A DNA stretch of 14,864 nucleotides from Comamonadaceae bacterium (GTDB lineage Bacteria; Pseudomonadota; Gammaproteobacteria; Burkholderiales; Burkholderiaceae), in contig CANNNB010000038.1 of assembly GCA_947505995.1 (NCBI GenBank), positions 1 through 14,864 of the forward strand. Direction: 5' to 3'. A program made the translations under genes and the position numbers. The notes under the pieces are model-generated. The model was not told the origin of the DNA. It ran no database searches and saw only the letters and a program-made list of their open reading frames with translations. Below are positions 1 to 7,699 of the stretch, piece by piece. The first letter of the stretch is position 1, and every line of letters starts with the position of its first letter.

Positions 1-7
1 ACTGCTC

Positions 8-1261
8 ATGTACCAACACATTCAAGTTCCACCAGAAGGTGAAAAAATCACGGTCAACGTCGATCATTCATTGAATGTGCCTTCGAACCCCATCATCCCA
101 TTCATCGAGGGCGATGGCACGGGCATTGACATCACACCTGTCATGCTGCACGTGGTCAACGAAGCAGTGCAAAAAGCCTATCAAGGAAAACGCCAAATCC
201 ATTGGATGGAGGTTTTTGCTGGTCACAAGGCGACACAGCTTTATGGTCCTGATGTTTATTTGCCAGCAGAAACTTTGACAGCTTTAAAAGAATATGTTGT
301 CTCTATCAAAGGACCCTTAAGTGCACCACCTAGCGGTGATATTCGTTCTCTCAATGTTGCCATTCGACAAGAATTAGACCTCTACGCATGTTTAAGGCCC
401 TTGAGGTATTTCAAAGGCGTTCCATCGCCAGTGCGCGAGCCAGAGAAAACCAACATTGCCCTTTTCCGAGAAAACTCTGAGGATATTTACGCTGGCATTG
501 AATATGCTGCGCACAGCGAAGCAGCTCAAAAACTCATCGCTTTTTTAACCAAGGAGCTTGGAGCAAACAGCATTCGTTTTCCAGCCACCTCCGGCATTGG
601 CATCAAACCTGTTTCTAGCGAAGGCACACAACGCCTGATGAGAAAGGCTATTCAATATGCCATTGACCACGACAAACCCAGCGTGACCATTGTTCACAAG
701 GGAAGCATTATGAAGTACACGGAAGGCGCATTCCGAGACTGGGCCTACCTGTTGGCTCAGACAGAGTTTTCTGCCAAATTGATTGACGATGGCCCTTGGT
801 GCCTTATTCAAAATCCGAAGACAGGTAAAAACATCACAGTGAAAGACATCGCCATGGATGCTTTCTTGCAGCAAATTCTCATGAGGCCGCAAGAATTCTC
901 GGTCGTGGCAACTTTAAATCTCAATGGTGACTACATCTCTGATGCGGTGTCTGCTCAAGTCGGTGGCATTGGCATTGCGCCAGGCGCCAACATGTCGGAC
1001 AGCGTGGCGTGCTTTGAAGCCACCGTAGATGCATTGGCCAAGTTTGCTGGCAAAGACTATGTGAATCCTGGCTCTGAAATTTTGTCAGCAGAAATGATGC
1101 TTCGTTATCTGGGCTGGACCGAGGCCGCAGACATCATCATTCGCGCCATGGAAGATGCCATTCAAAGCAAGCGTGTCACGCACGATTTTGCGAAGCTCAT
1201 GGAGGGTGCGTCTCAAGTGAGTTGCTCTGGATTTGGTCAAGTCGTAGTTGATTTCATGTGA
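8..1261 (+). CDS. icd: Isocitrate dehydrogenase (NADP type), with a divergent nucleotide-binding loop
   Basis: Dimeric isocitrate dehydrogenase of the TCA cycle, which oxidatively decarboxylates isocitrate to 2-oxoglutarate in the cytosol. Its 417 residues match the family length. By alignment from memory to the E. coli enzyme (numbering +1), substrate residues S114, N116, R120, R130, R154, Y161 and K231 and metal ligands D284, D308 and D312 are all present. The GDGTG motif is at 35-39 and NLNGDY at 304-309. Unusual: the HGTAPKY cofactor loop is replaced by VDALAKF (residues 340-346). Other cofactor contacts also differ: T104 to S105, N232 to S233, Y391 to H392 and R395 to K396 (E. coli residue first). 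The reading frame is intact and the C-terminal half otherwise follows the family (CSGFG near the end). Only 7 bases precede the ATG, so promoter and RBS are not visible. Family membership is certain; true NADP-dependent activity is less so. Confidence 0.93.
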   Translation: MYQHIQVPPEGEKITVNVDHSLNVPSNPIIPFIEGDGTGIDITPVMLHVVNEAVQKAYQGKRQIHWMEVFAGHKATQLYGPDVYLPAETLTALKEYVVSIKGPLSAPPSGDIRSLNVAIRQELDLYACLRPLRYFKGVPSPVREPEKTNIALFRENSEDIYAGIEYAAHSEAAQKLIAFLTKELGANSIRFPATSGIGIKPVSSEGTQRLMRKAIQYAIDHDKPSVTIVHKGSIMKYTEGAFRDWAYLLAQTEFSAKLIDDGPWCLIQNPKTGKNITVKDIAMDAFLQQILMRPQEFSVVATLNLNGDYISDAVSAQVGGIGIAPGANMSDSVACFEATVDALAKFAGKDYVNPGSEILSAEMMLRYLGWTEAADIIIRAMEDAIQSKRVTHDFAKLMEGASQVSCSGFGQVVVDFM

Positions 1262-1294
1262 TGTTTCTTTCTCTAGCTAAAGCGCTCATCTAAC

Positions 1295-1627
1295 ATGTAC
1301 GAAGAAAATCAAAGCTTCGTGCCTGAATCTTTCATGATGTTGTACGTCAAGCCAGGTCAATACAAACCCAGCTTGCCGCGCCAAGAATTAACCCAACGCT
1401 ATGAGTTTTGTGAAGACATGGCCAACATGTTGACGGACACAGTAAGCACCCAGCAATTTCAGCTTGGGATTACAGAAAGTGATGCGCTGGAAAAATGCTG
1501 GCAAGGCCTGTTAGCAACTCCCGAGCTCATCAACTCCGAAGAAGCTTTTTGGGTGGTTTGCCGATTGGCGGAAATTCTGTCTTGGCCCATTCCAAGTTGG
1601 CCCATGCAGCCACATGACACAATGTGA
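1295..1627 (+). CDS. Small conserved protein of unknown function
   Basis: A 110-residue soluble protein with no signal peptide or membrane segment. I associate it from memory with a small Comamonadaceae family sometimes labelled 'ATPase with chaperone activity', but it has no Walker motif and is too short for an ATPase, so that label is not supported here. Visible features are an N-terminal stretch VPESFMMLYVKPG (9-21), a probably helical block RYEFCEDMANML (35-46), and a helix WVVCRLAEILSW (86-97) followed by a Pro/Trp-rich tail. It contains three cysteines (39, 68, 89). It lies 33 bases after icd and 48 bases before rng on the same strand, so co-transcription is likely. No good Shine-Dalgarno is seen before the ATG; the start was chosen because the N-terminal segment resembles the remembered family. 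Confidence 0.75.
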   Translation: MYEENQSFVPESFMMLYVKPGQYKPSLPRQELTQRYEFCEDMANMLTDTVSTQQFQLGITESDALEKCWQGLLATPELINSEEAFWVVCRLAEILSWPIPSWPMQPHDTM

Positions 1628-1675
1628 CTCGGATCCTGTTCTATTTTTAAGAGTGGCATTTCAGAGATTGAACCT

Positions 1676-3151
1676 ATGCAGCAAGATATATTGATCAATT
1701 GGTCACCTCAAGAAACACGTGTTGCTGTTGTTGAGCAGGGCGCAGTGCAAGAGTTGCACGTAGAGCGCTCCCTAGAGCGTGGTTTGGTTGGCAATGTTTT
1801 TTTGGGCAAGGTTGCGCGTGTTTTGCCCGGCATGCAGTCTGCCTTTATCGACATTGGCCTAGAGCGTGCTGCCTTTTTGCATGTTGCAGATGTCTGGCAG
1901 AGGCAGCCCGAAGGCGAACCACCTCAAGTTGCCCGCAGTAGTCAAGCCTTGGTCCCTATTGAAAAGCAAGTGTTTGAAGGCCAAGCCTTGATGGTTCAAG
2001 TCATCAAAGATCCGATTGGCACCAAAGGCGCCAGGCTTTCTACTCAAATTAGCATTGCAGGACGGCATTTGGTCTTTTTGCCTCAAGACGATCACATTGG
2101 GGTATCTCAAAAAATCCCATCAGATCAGCGTGATGCGCTGCGAGAGCGCTTGCAAAACTTGGTGGGTGCGCAAGGTGGTGGGTTTATCTTGCGAACCAAT
2201 GCCGAGGATTCCAGCGATGCCGAGTTGGGTGAAGATATTGCTTATCTTCGCAAAACTTGGGCGCGAATAAAGGATGCCTCTATCAAACTGCCTGTGCAGT
2301 CATTGCTTCATCAAGACCTGACTCTTTTGCAAAGGGTTTTGCGAGATTTGGTAGCCGAAGGCACGCAAACCATTCGAATTGACTCTAAAGAACAATTTGA
2401 GCATTTGTCCACCTTTGCCAAAGAGTTCATGCCGGCTTCTGCAACTCGGCTTCAACTTTACAAAGGTGAGCGTCCTATTTTTGATTTGTATTCAATTGAT
2501 GAAGAAGTGGCTAAAGCCTTGGGACGCCGCGTTGAATTGAAGTCAGGTGGCTACCTCATCATCGATCAAACAGAAGCTCTGACCACCGTGGATGTGAATA
2601 CAGGTGGCTATGTGGGAGCCCGCAATTTTGACGACACCATTTTCAAAACCAATTTAGAAGCAGCGCATGCCATTGCCAGACAACTGCGGTTGCGAAATCT
2701 GGGCGGCATCATCATTGTTGACTTCATTGACATGTCTCGTGAGGAACATCAGACCGCTGTTCTCGAAGAATTTAAAAAGCAATTAAGTCGCGATCGGGTT
2801 AAAACAATGGCGGGTGGATTTTCGCAACTGGGGCTGCTGGAAATGACACGCAAGCGAACGCGAGAGTCCTTGTCGCACATGCTGTGTGAACCTTGCCCAA
2901 GCTGTGACGGCAAAGGAAGAGTCAAAACCAATCGCACAGTGGTTTACGATATTCTGCGTGAAATATTGCGAGAGGCTCGCCAGTTCAATCCAAGAGAGTT
3001 TCGGGTGGTTGCTGCGCCTGCTGTTATCGAGTTATTGCTTGATGAGGAGAGCCAGCATCTAGCGGCGCTGTCTGATTTCATTGCCAAGCCTATTTCGCTT
3101 CAAAGCGAAACTGCCATGGGGCAAGAGCAATACGACATTGTGTTACTTTGA
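1676..3151 (+). CDS. rng: Ribonuclease G
   Basis: Endoribonuclease of the RNase E/G family, known for maturing the 5' end of 16S rRNA and for mRNA decay. The 491 residues match E. coli RNase G (489). The S1-type RNA-binding region spans about 35-125 (RGLVGNVFLGKVARVLPGMQ at 35-54). The catalytic DNase I-like domain carries the two metal-binding aspartates D306 (TVDVNTGG) and D349 (IIIVDFIDM). The Zn-link CPSC (C407, C410) precedes the small C-terminal domain. There is no long C-terminal scaffold arm, which separates it from RNase E. The N-terminus begins in register with the family; the RBS is weak (GAG about 10 bases before the ATG). Its TGA is one base from the convergent msbA stop. The maf and rlmH genes that I expect upstream of rng in many Burkholderiales are not here. 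Confidence 0.96.
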   Translation: MQQDILINWSPQETRVAVVEQGAVQELHVERSLERGLVGNVFLGKVARVLPGMQSAFIDIGLERAAFLHVADVWQRQPEGEPPQVARSSQALVPIEKQVFEGQALMVQVIKDPIGTKGARLSTQISIAGRHLVFLPQDDHIGVSQKIPSDQRDALRERLQNLVGAQGGGFILRTNAEDSSDAELGEDIAYLRKTWARIKDASIKLPVQSLLHQDLTLLQRVLRDLVAEGTQTIRIDSKEQFEHLSTFAKEFMPASATRLQLYKGERPIFDLYSIDEEVAKALGRRVELKSGGYLIIDQTEALTTVDVNTGGYVGARNFDDTIFKTNLEAAHAIARQLRLRNLGGIIIVDFIDMSREEHQTAVLEEFKKQLSRDRVKTMAGGFSQLGLLEMTRKRTRESLSHMLCEPCPSCDGKGRVKTNRTVVYDILREILREARQFNPREFRVVAAPAVIELLLDEESQHLAALSDFIAKPISLQSETAMGQEQYDIVLL

Positions 3152-3187
3152 TTCAAGTCGCATCGCTTTTGTGATGCAGCCTTGAAT
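3151..3187. repeat. Long inverted repeat across the rng/msbA convergent stops
   Basis: ATTCAAG (3151-3157) pairs with CTTGAAT (3181-3187). Inside it GCATCGC (3160-3166) pairs with GTGATGC (3171-3177), with one G-T pair, around a TTTT loop. Two bases on the left and three on the right form an internal bulge. The structure covers the last base of the rng TGA and the whole msbA stop. No U-tract follows on either strand, so it is not a classical intrinsic terminator. Since only one base separates the two genes, it may still serve as a shared 3'-end or transcript-stabilising hairpin; that role is inferred. Confidence 0.6.
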
Positions 3188-4958
3188 AAACCCCACCGGC
3201 CCTCAGAAGCACCTCATGCCGGCCTTGCTCCACAATTTCCCCTTGCGACATGACGACCACTCTGTCTGCATGTTCAATGGTTGAAAGCCGGTGCGCAATG
3301 ATCAAGGTGGTGCGGCCTTTCATGAGATTTTGCAAGGCCTCTTGCACCCAACGTTCTGATTCATTGTCAAGAGCCGATGTGGCTTCATCCAGAATGAGGA
3401 TTGGCGCATTTTTATACAGCGCCCTGGCGATGGCCAAACGCTGCCTTTGCCCTCCAGAGAGCTCGGTAGCGTTGTGTCCCAGCATCGTGTCCATGCCTTG
3501 TGGCAACTTGCCTAGATGTTCGTCCAGGTTGGCGGCCTTTAAACAGGCTTGTATTTTGACGCGATCAAGCACTTGTCCCAAGGCAACATTGGCTGCAACG
3601 GTGTCATTCAACATCACCACATCTTGACTGACCATGGCAAATTGCTGACGCAACTGTTGGAGTGGCCACTCTTGAATGTCAGTGCCATGCAGGATAACTT
3701 GACCAGAGCTGGGTTGTACAAATCGCGGCAATAAATTGACCAATGTGGTTTTGCCTGAACCACTGGTGCCAACAAATGCCACAGTTTCGCCAGCTTGAAT
3801 TTGAAGGCTTAAATTGTTCAACGCAGGCGAAGTATCTGCGGCATATTGAACATGGACGTTCTTAAATTCAATACTGCTTGCATGGCTTTGATTGTTTGGA
3901 TTCAAGGTGTTTATGTGACTGTGGACTTTGGCTGGAATTGCGTGGCCATCAGCTTCAATTTGAACCTCTTCCAATAAACGCAGGCCCCTTTCAAGGGCGG
4001 CTAAACCACGCGTAACTGGGGTCGCTACATCTGCCAGTCGCTTGATGGGGGAGACCAGCATCAACATGGCTGTAATGAACGCAACAAAACCGCCCACTGT
4101 GGCACCTTCTAAGCCGCTTCGGCTTTGAATCAAGGCTACGACCAAAACAGTTGACAAAGCCACAGCGGCCATCAGTTGTGTAAGGGGCGACATGGCCGCC
4201 GATGCAATAGTCGATTTCAAGGCCAAGCTTCTGAGGCGTTGGCTTAAAGCTTGAAAGCGATTGAGTTGGCTTTCCTGAGCGCCATGAAGTCGAACCATTC
4301 GGTGGGCCAATACATTCTCTTCCACCACATAAGCCAAATTGTCAGTTGCAGATTGGCTGTCACGGGTTAGCTTGTAAAGGCGCTTGGAGAGTTTTTTCAT
4401 GATCCAAGCTGAACCTGGGACCACGATGAAGACCAACATGGTTAGTTTCCAGTTCAAAAACATCAAATAGCCGACCAAGGCCAGTAACGTAAAGCCATCT
4501 CTAGAGAGGCCCAAAAGTGCTGAAATCAGTTGCGTTGCGCCTGTTTGAACTTCGTACACCAAGGTGTTGGACAACGCACTTGAAGAATGCTTGCTAAAGA
4601 CAGACATGTCAGCCTGCATCAGTCTGCGAAACAAAGCCTCGCGCAAGGCTTGCATGCCGTCGTTGGCGATGCGAGCGAGGGCATATTGAGATACAAAAAA
4701 AGCAAGTCCCCTGACGAAAAAAATACCAATCACTGCGGCAGGCACCCACCAAAGTGGCAGGCTGTTTTCGGCGAATCCCTCATCAAGCAGGGGTTTAAAC
4801 AGGGCGGGAATGAGGGGTTCAGTGGCGGCAGCAAGAAGCGTTGCCAAGATGGCAAGCGTCCATACGCCTCTTTGTTGACCAAAGTATGGCCAAAGTCGGC
4901 GCATCCGCGTCAGGTAACTTAATTCCTTTGGGGTGCTATCTTTGGCGTTGGTTGTCAT
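3153..4958 (-). CDS. msbA: Lipid A export ATP-binding/permease protein MsbA
   Basis: Inner-membrane ABC half-transporter that flips lipid A-core from the inner to the outer leaflet, working as a homodimer. From the ATG at 4958 it has 601 residues; an in-frame GTG at 4982 would add eight (609) but would leave only 24 bases to the divergent tolB, and neither start has a clear RBS. Numbered from the GTG: transmembrane domain about 35-330, with hydrophobic segments near 42-60, 79-97, 163-190 and 270-310; then the nucleotide-binding domain with Walker A GTSGSGKT (405-412), signature LSGGQ (508-512), Walker B ILILDE (528-533) and switch H564. The linker between the domains (about 340-370) is polar. 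It is divergent from tolB and convergent with rng. Other homodimeric multidrug-type ABC exporters look similar, but length and order fit MsbA best. Confidence 0.9.
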   Translation of the reverse strand: MTTNAKDSTPKELSYLTRMRRLWPYFGQQRGVWTLAILATLLAAATEPLIPALFKPLLDEGFAENSLPLWWVPAAVIGIFFVRGLAFFVSQYALARIANDGMQALREALFRRLMQADMSVFSKHSSSALSNTLVYEVQTGATQLISALLGLSRDGFTLLALVGYLMFLNWKLTMLVFIVVPGSAWIMKKLSKRLYKLTRDSQSATDNLAYVVEENVLAHRMVRLHGAQESQLNRFQALSQRLRSLALKSTIASAAMSPLTQLMAAVALSTVLVVALIQSRSGLEGATVGGFVAFITAMLMLVSPIKRLADVATPVTRGLAALERGLRLLEEVQIEADGHAIPAKVHSHINTLNPNNQSHASSIEFKNVHVQYAADTSPALNNLSLQIQAGETVAFVGTSGSGKTTLVNLLPRFVQPSSGQVILHGTDIQEWPLQQLRQQFAMVSQDVVMLNDTVAANVALGQVLDRVKIQACLKAANLDEHLGKLPQGMDTMLGHNATELSGGQRQRLAIARALYKNAPILILDEATSALDNESERWVQEALQNLMKGRTTLIIAHRLSTIEHADRVVVMSQGEIVEQGRHEVLLRAGGVYSRLHHKSDAT

Positions 4959-4985
4959 TGAAATGATTTTACTGCGTGTCACAAT
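4958..4985 (+). promoter_or_regulatory. Candidate sigma-70 promoter for tolB
   Basis: TTGAAA (4958-4963) and CACAAT (4980-4985) are separated by 16 bases, with 5/6 and 4/6 matches to the -35 and -10 consensus. Transcription would begin near 4992, giving a short leader before the tolB ATG at 5007. The element overlaps the likely start codon of the divergent msbA, so the two genes would compete for this short stretch. Assigned by eye only. Confidence 0.35.
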
Positions 4986-5006
4986 GTTAAATTACCGGTG
5001 TTTTGA

Positions 5007-6320
5007 ATGGCTTTCCATATGAAAAAGACCTCCTTGTTGACCTATTTTGTGACTTTAAAGTGGTTTTTCAGCGTTTTGATACTTGGTTGTGCCTTTGCCA
5101 CCAACATGGCACGGGCTCAGTTCAAAGTTGACGTCTCAGGTGTTGGATTAACCCAGGTTCCTATTGCCATCGCCACTTTCAAGGGTGAAGAATTGGCACC
5201 GCAGAAGACCTCAGCCATCTTGTTGGCTGATTTGGAACGAAGCGGTCAATTTAGAGGTATCTCCAACTTAGGAATGAATTTGGACGAACTGTCCCGGCCT
5301 GATCACGCTTTGTTGAGACAGAAAAGTGCGGATGCACTTGTGGCGGGAAGTTCAACCCGCTTAGCCGATGGTCGCTATGAAGTTCGTGCCAAGTTGTGGG
5401 ACGTGGTCACTGGTCAAGAACGCGGCGACTATCGTGAAACTGTCGCTGCGGCTGATTTGCGTTTATCTGCGCACCGTCTGGCTGACTGGGTTTATGAAAA
5501 ACTCACGGGCGAAAAGGGTGTCTTTGCAACCCGCATTGCCTACATCACCAAAACCTCGGGCAAATACAGCCTTTGGATTGCCGATTCAGATGGCGAGAAC
5601 GCGCAATCGGCCCTCACAAGTTCCGAGCCCATCATTTCCCCATCTTGGTCGCCAAAGGGAAATCAATTGGCTTATGTTTCATTTGAGTCTCGCAAGCCTG
5701 TAATTTATGTCCATGAACTTGCAACCGGAAAGCGCAAAGTCATCGCCAACTTCAAAGGGTCCAACAGCGCTCCTGCTTGGTCGCCTGATGGCCGTTCTTT
5801 GTTAGCCACATTAAGCCGCGATGGTGGCTCACAGTTGTATCTGATTGATGTGGCATCTGGCGAAGCTAAACGCTTAACGCAAAACTCGGGCATTGATACT
5901 GAGCCAAGTTTTTCACAAGATGGCTCCAAGATCTACTTTGTGTCTGATCGAGGAGGAAGTCCTCAAATTTACAAAATGAACAGCTCCGGATCGGGCGCAG
6001 AAAGAGTCACTTTTGGCGGAAGTTACAATATCTCACCTGCACTTAGCCCAGATGGGCGGTGGCTAACTTTCATTTCGCGTGTGGGAGGGCAGTTCAAAGT
6101 TCAAGTCATGAATTTGAGCACCGGCCAGTCAATCTCCATCACTGAAACCACAGCCGATGAGCGACCTAGCTTTGCACCTAACAGTAAATTGATTGTTTAT
6201 GCCACGGTGCTTCAGGGACGCGAGGCGCTAATGACAAGCACTTTGGACGGCAAGATCAAAGCCAGATTGGCTGGACAAAGTGGTGATATTCGTGAGCCTG
6301 CCTGGGGTCCTTTTCGGTAA
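5007..6320 (+). CDS. tolB: Tol-Pal system periplasmic protein TolB
   Basis: Periplasmic beta-propeller protein that binds Pal and links TolA to the outer membrane during envelope constriction at division. An N-terminal Sec signal peptide ends with ARA before QFKVDV (cleavage after about residue 37). The N-terminal domain spans about 38-165. The propeller, about 175-437, contains five recognisable repeats of the form 'PxxSPDGxxL' near 210, 255, 299, 343 and 386. Its 437 residues are close to E. coli TolB (430). ATG 5007 was chosen, with a weak GGTG upstream; ATG 5019 (MKKTSL) would also give a normal signal peptide. It heads a plus-strand run with pal 19 bases downstream. tolQ, tolR and tolA are not upstream, where msbA lies divergently instead. 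Confidence 0.95.
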   Translation: MAFHMKKTSLLTYFVTLKWFFSVLILGCAFATNMARAQFKVDVSGVGLTQVPIAIATFKGEELAPQKTSAILLADLERSGQFRGISNLGMNLDELSRPDHALLRQKSADALVAGSSTRLADGRYEVRAKLWDVVTGQERGDYRETVAAADLRLSAHRLADWVYEKLTGEKGVFATRIAYITKTSGKYSLWIADSDGENAQSALTSSEPIISPSWSPKGNQLAYVSFESRKPVIYVHELATGKRKVIANFKGSNSAPAWSPDGRSLLATLSRDGGSQLYLIDVASGEAKRLTQNSGIDTEPSFSQDGSKIYFVSDRGGSPQIYKMNSSGSGAERVTFGGSYNISPALSPDGRWLTFISRVGGQFKVQVMNLSTGQSISITETTADERPSFAPNSKLIVYATVLQGREALMTSTLDGKIKARLAGQSGDIREPAWGPFR

Positions 6321-6327
6321 TTAAAAT

Positions 6328-6333
6328 TTGGAG
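6328..6333 (+). promoter_or_regulatory. Ribosome binding site deciding the pal start
   Basis: TTGGAG ends six bases before the ATG at 6340. This is the clearest Shine-Dalgarno in the run and rules out the in-frame TTG at 6328, which overlaps it. Confidence 0.7.
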
Positions 6334-6339
6334 TTTTTC

Positions 6340-6870
6340 ATGATCAAACGAAGTTTTTGGGTTTTAGCGCTCACAGTCGCCCTTGCGGCATGCTCCTCTG
6401 GTGTCAAATTGAACGATGTTCCCGTCGAGGATAGGAATGCATCAGCGACCGCAGCGCCTGCAGCCCCTATTTCGTCTGAAGCTGCACAAAGCAGTGTTGC
6501 GCCAGTTGTCAGCGGCAGAGCAGGTGCGCTAGGTTCCGCGCCTGCAGGTGTAAATGTGGTTTACTTTGACTACGACAGTTTTACTTTGAAGCCAGAAGCA
6601 CGCGCTGTGTTGGAGCGCAATGCTGCGCATCTGCAAGCCAACAAGCAGTTCAAAGTTCAACTTGAAGGTCACACCGATGAGCGTGGTGGTCGTGAATACA
6701 ATTTGGCTTTGGGTCAAAAACGTGCGGAAACTGTGCGGCGCGCTCTCACTCTTTTGGGTGTGAGTGACGCTCAGCTTGAGGCGGTCAGCTTTGGCAAAGA
6801 AAAGCCTGCAGAAGCTGGCTCAGATGAAGCCGCTTTTGCTAAGAATCGTCGGGTTGAAGTCAAATACTAA
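6340..6870 (+). CDS. pal: Peptidoglycan-associated lipoprotein Pal
   Basis: Outer-membrane lipoprotein that anchors the outer membrane to peptidoglycan and binds TolB. From ATG 6340 it has 176 residues. The signal peptide ends in the lipobox LAAC, with C18 as the lipidated cysteine. A low-complexity Ala/Ser/Pro linker (about 35-70) follows. The OmpA-like peptidoglycan-binding domain spans about 72-176 and contains VVYFDYDS (73-80), GHTDERG (110-116), the NLALGQKRA segment (121-129) and the terminal NRRVE. These include the aspartate and arginine expected to hold diaminopimelate. The start is set by the TTGGAG site. It lies between tolB and cpoB with short gaps (19 and 13 bases), the standard order of this module. 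Confidence 0.96.
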   Translation: MIKRSFWVLALTVALAACSSGVKLNDVPVEDRNASATAAPAAPISSEAAQSSVAPVVSGRAGALGSAPAGVNVVYFDYDSFTLKPEARAVLERNAAHLQANKQFKVQLEGHTDERGGREYNLALGQKRAETVRRALTLLGVSDAQLEAVSFGKEKPAEAGSDEAAFAKNRRVEVKY

Positions 6871-6883
6871 TTGAAGTCGTTTT

Positions 6884-7693
6884 ATGCGAGTCCTAAATAG
6901 CCGTTTCTCTTTCAAACTGACCTTGCTCATTGCAATGTCAAGCTTTAGCTTTTTGGCAAATGCTGCTTTGTTTGGCGATGATGAAGCTCGTCGGGCTATC
7001 TTAGACTTGCGACAAAAGCTTGAGGCGACCCAGCAAAAGTTGGATGCCATGCAGCAAAAGTTAGAGACCACACAGCAATCTATCCGTTTGCAATCTGAAG
7101 AAATCGTCCCATTCAGAAGAGCCTTTCTTGACTTGCAAAACCAAATTGAAGGTTTGAAGAACGAGCAAGCTGGCCTTCGTGGTTCTTTGGAACAGGTGTT
7201 GCGTGAAGTCTCAGAAGTTCAACTGAAACAAAAAGACTTATTGCAAACCTTGGACTCGAGATTGAGCAAATTTGAACCCATCAAAGTGGTTTTAGATGGT
7301 CTCGAGTTTCAAGCTGAGCCTGCAGAAAAAAAACAATATGAAAACTCACTGGCTGTTTTTCGAACTGGAGACTTTGCTGCTGCCCAAAACAGTCTGTTAG
7401 CCTTTTTGCTGAGATATCCAACCAGTGGTTTCGCATCTTCTTCACTTTTTTGGTTAGGCAATGCGCAGTACGCCACCAAAGATTACAAAGAATCAATTGT
7501 TAATTTCCGCAAGCTTTTAAGCATTGCACCACAGCATTCCCGAGCGCCCGAAGCCATGTTGGCTATTTCAAATTGTTGGGTCGAGCTCAAGGATTTGAAA
7601 GCAGCCAAAAAAGCCATGGAGTCATTGATCAGCCTTTACCCCGCCAGTGAGGCAGCTCAAACTGCCAAAGATCGCCTTAGTCGTCTCAAGTAA
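6884..7693 (+). CDS. cpoB: Cell division coordinator CpoB (YbgF)
   Basis: Periplasmic TolA-associated protein that in E. coli coordinates peptidoglycan synthesis by PBP1B with outer-membrane constriction. It has 269 residues. A signal peptide is predicted to be cut after ANA (residue 27). A coiled-coil region of about 33-125 is rich in Q, K, L and E and includes three seven-residue repeats starting KLEATQQ (45-65). The C-terminal TPR region (about 145-269) shows the repeated A/Y/G pattern typical of the family (YPTSGFASSSLFWLG, YPASEAAQTAKDRL). The RBS is weak (TTGAAG about eight bases upstream). It follows pal by 13 bases and precedes the transporter gene by six, so all are probably on one transcript. 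Confidence 0.93.
   Translation: MRVLNSRFSFKLTLLIAMSSFSFLANAALFGDDEARRAILDLRQKLEATQQKLDAMQQKLETTQQSIRLQSEEIVPFRRAFLDLQNQIEGLKNEQAGLRGSLEQVLREVSEVQLKQKDLLQTLDSRLSKFEPIKVVLDGLEFQAEPAEKKQYENSLAVFRTGDFAAAQNSLLAFLLRYPTSGFASSSLFWLGNAQYATKDYKESIVNFRKLLSIAPQHSRAPEAMLAISNCWVELKDLKAAKKAMESLISLYPASEAAQTAKDRLSRLK
7016..7078 (+). repeat. Three tandem 21-base repeats in cpoB
   Basis: Units at 7016-7036, 7037-7057 and 7058-7078 encode KLEATQQ, KLDAMQQ and KLETTQQ. Each begins AAG and ends CAGCAA; the middle bases have diverged, mostly at third positions. They lie in the coiled-coil part of the protein, so copy-number change would lengthen the coil in steps of one heptad. Confidence 0.8.
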
Positions 7694-7699
7694 TTCTTC

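Noticed and set aside
545..892. Minus-strand open frame inside icd
   Set aside because: It is an antisense shadow of a strongly conserved coding region with no recognisable protein features.
5079..5090. Lipobox-like cysteine (ILGC) in the TolB signal peptide
   Set aside because: Leucine at -2 is atypical, and a better signal peptidase I site (ARA) follows; TolB is a soluble periplasmic protein.
6328..6339. TTG start adding four residues to Pal
   Set aside because: It overlaps the TTGGAG ribosome binding site that is correctly spaced for ATG 6340.
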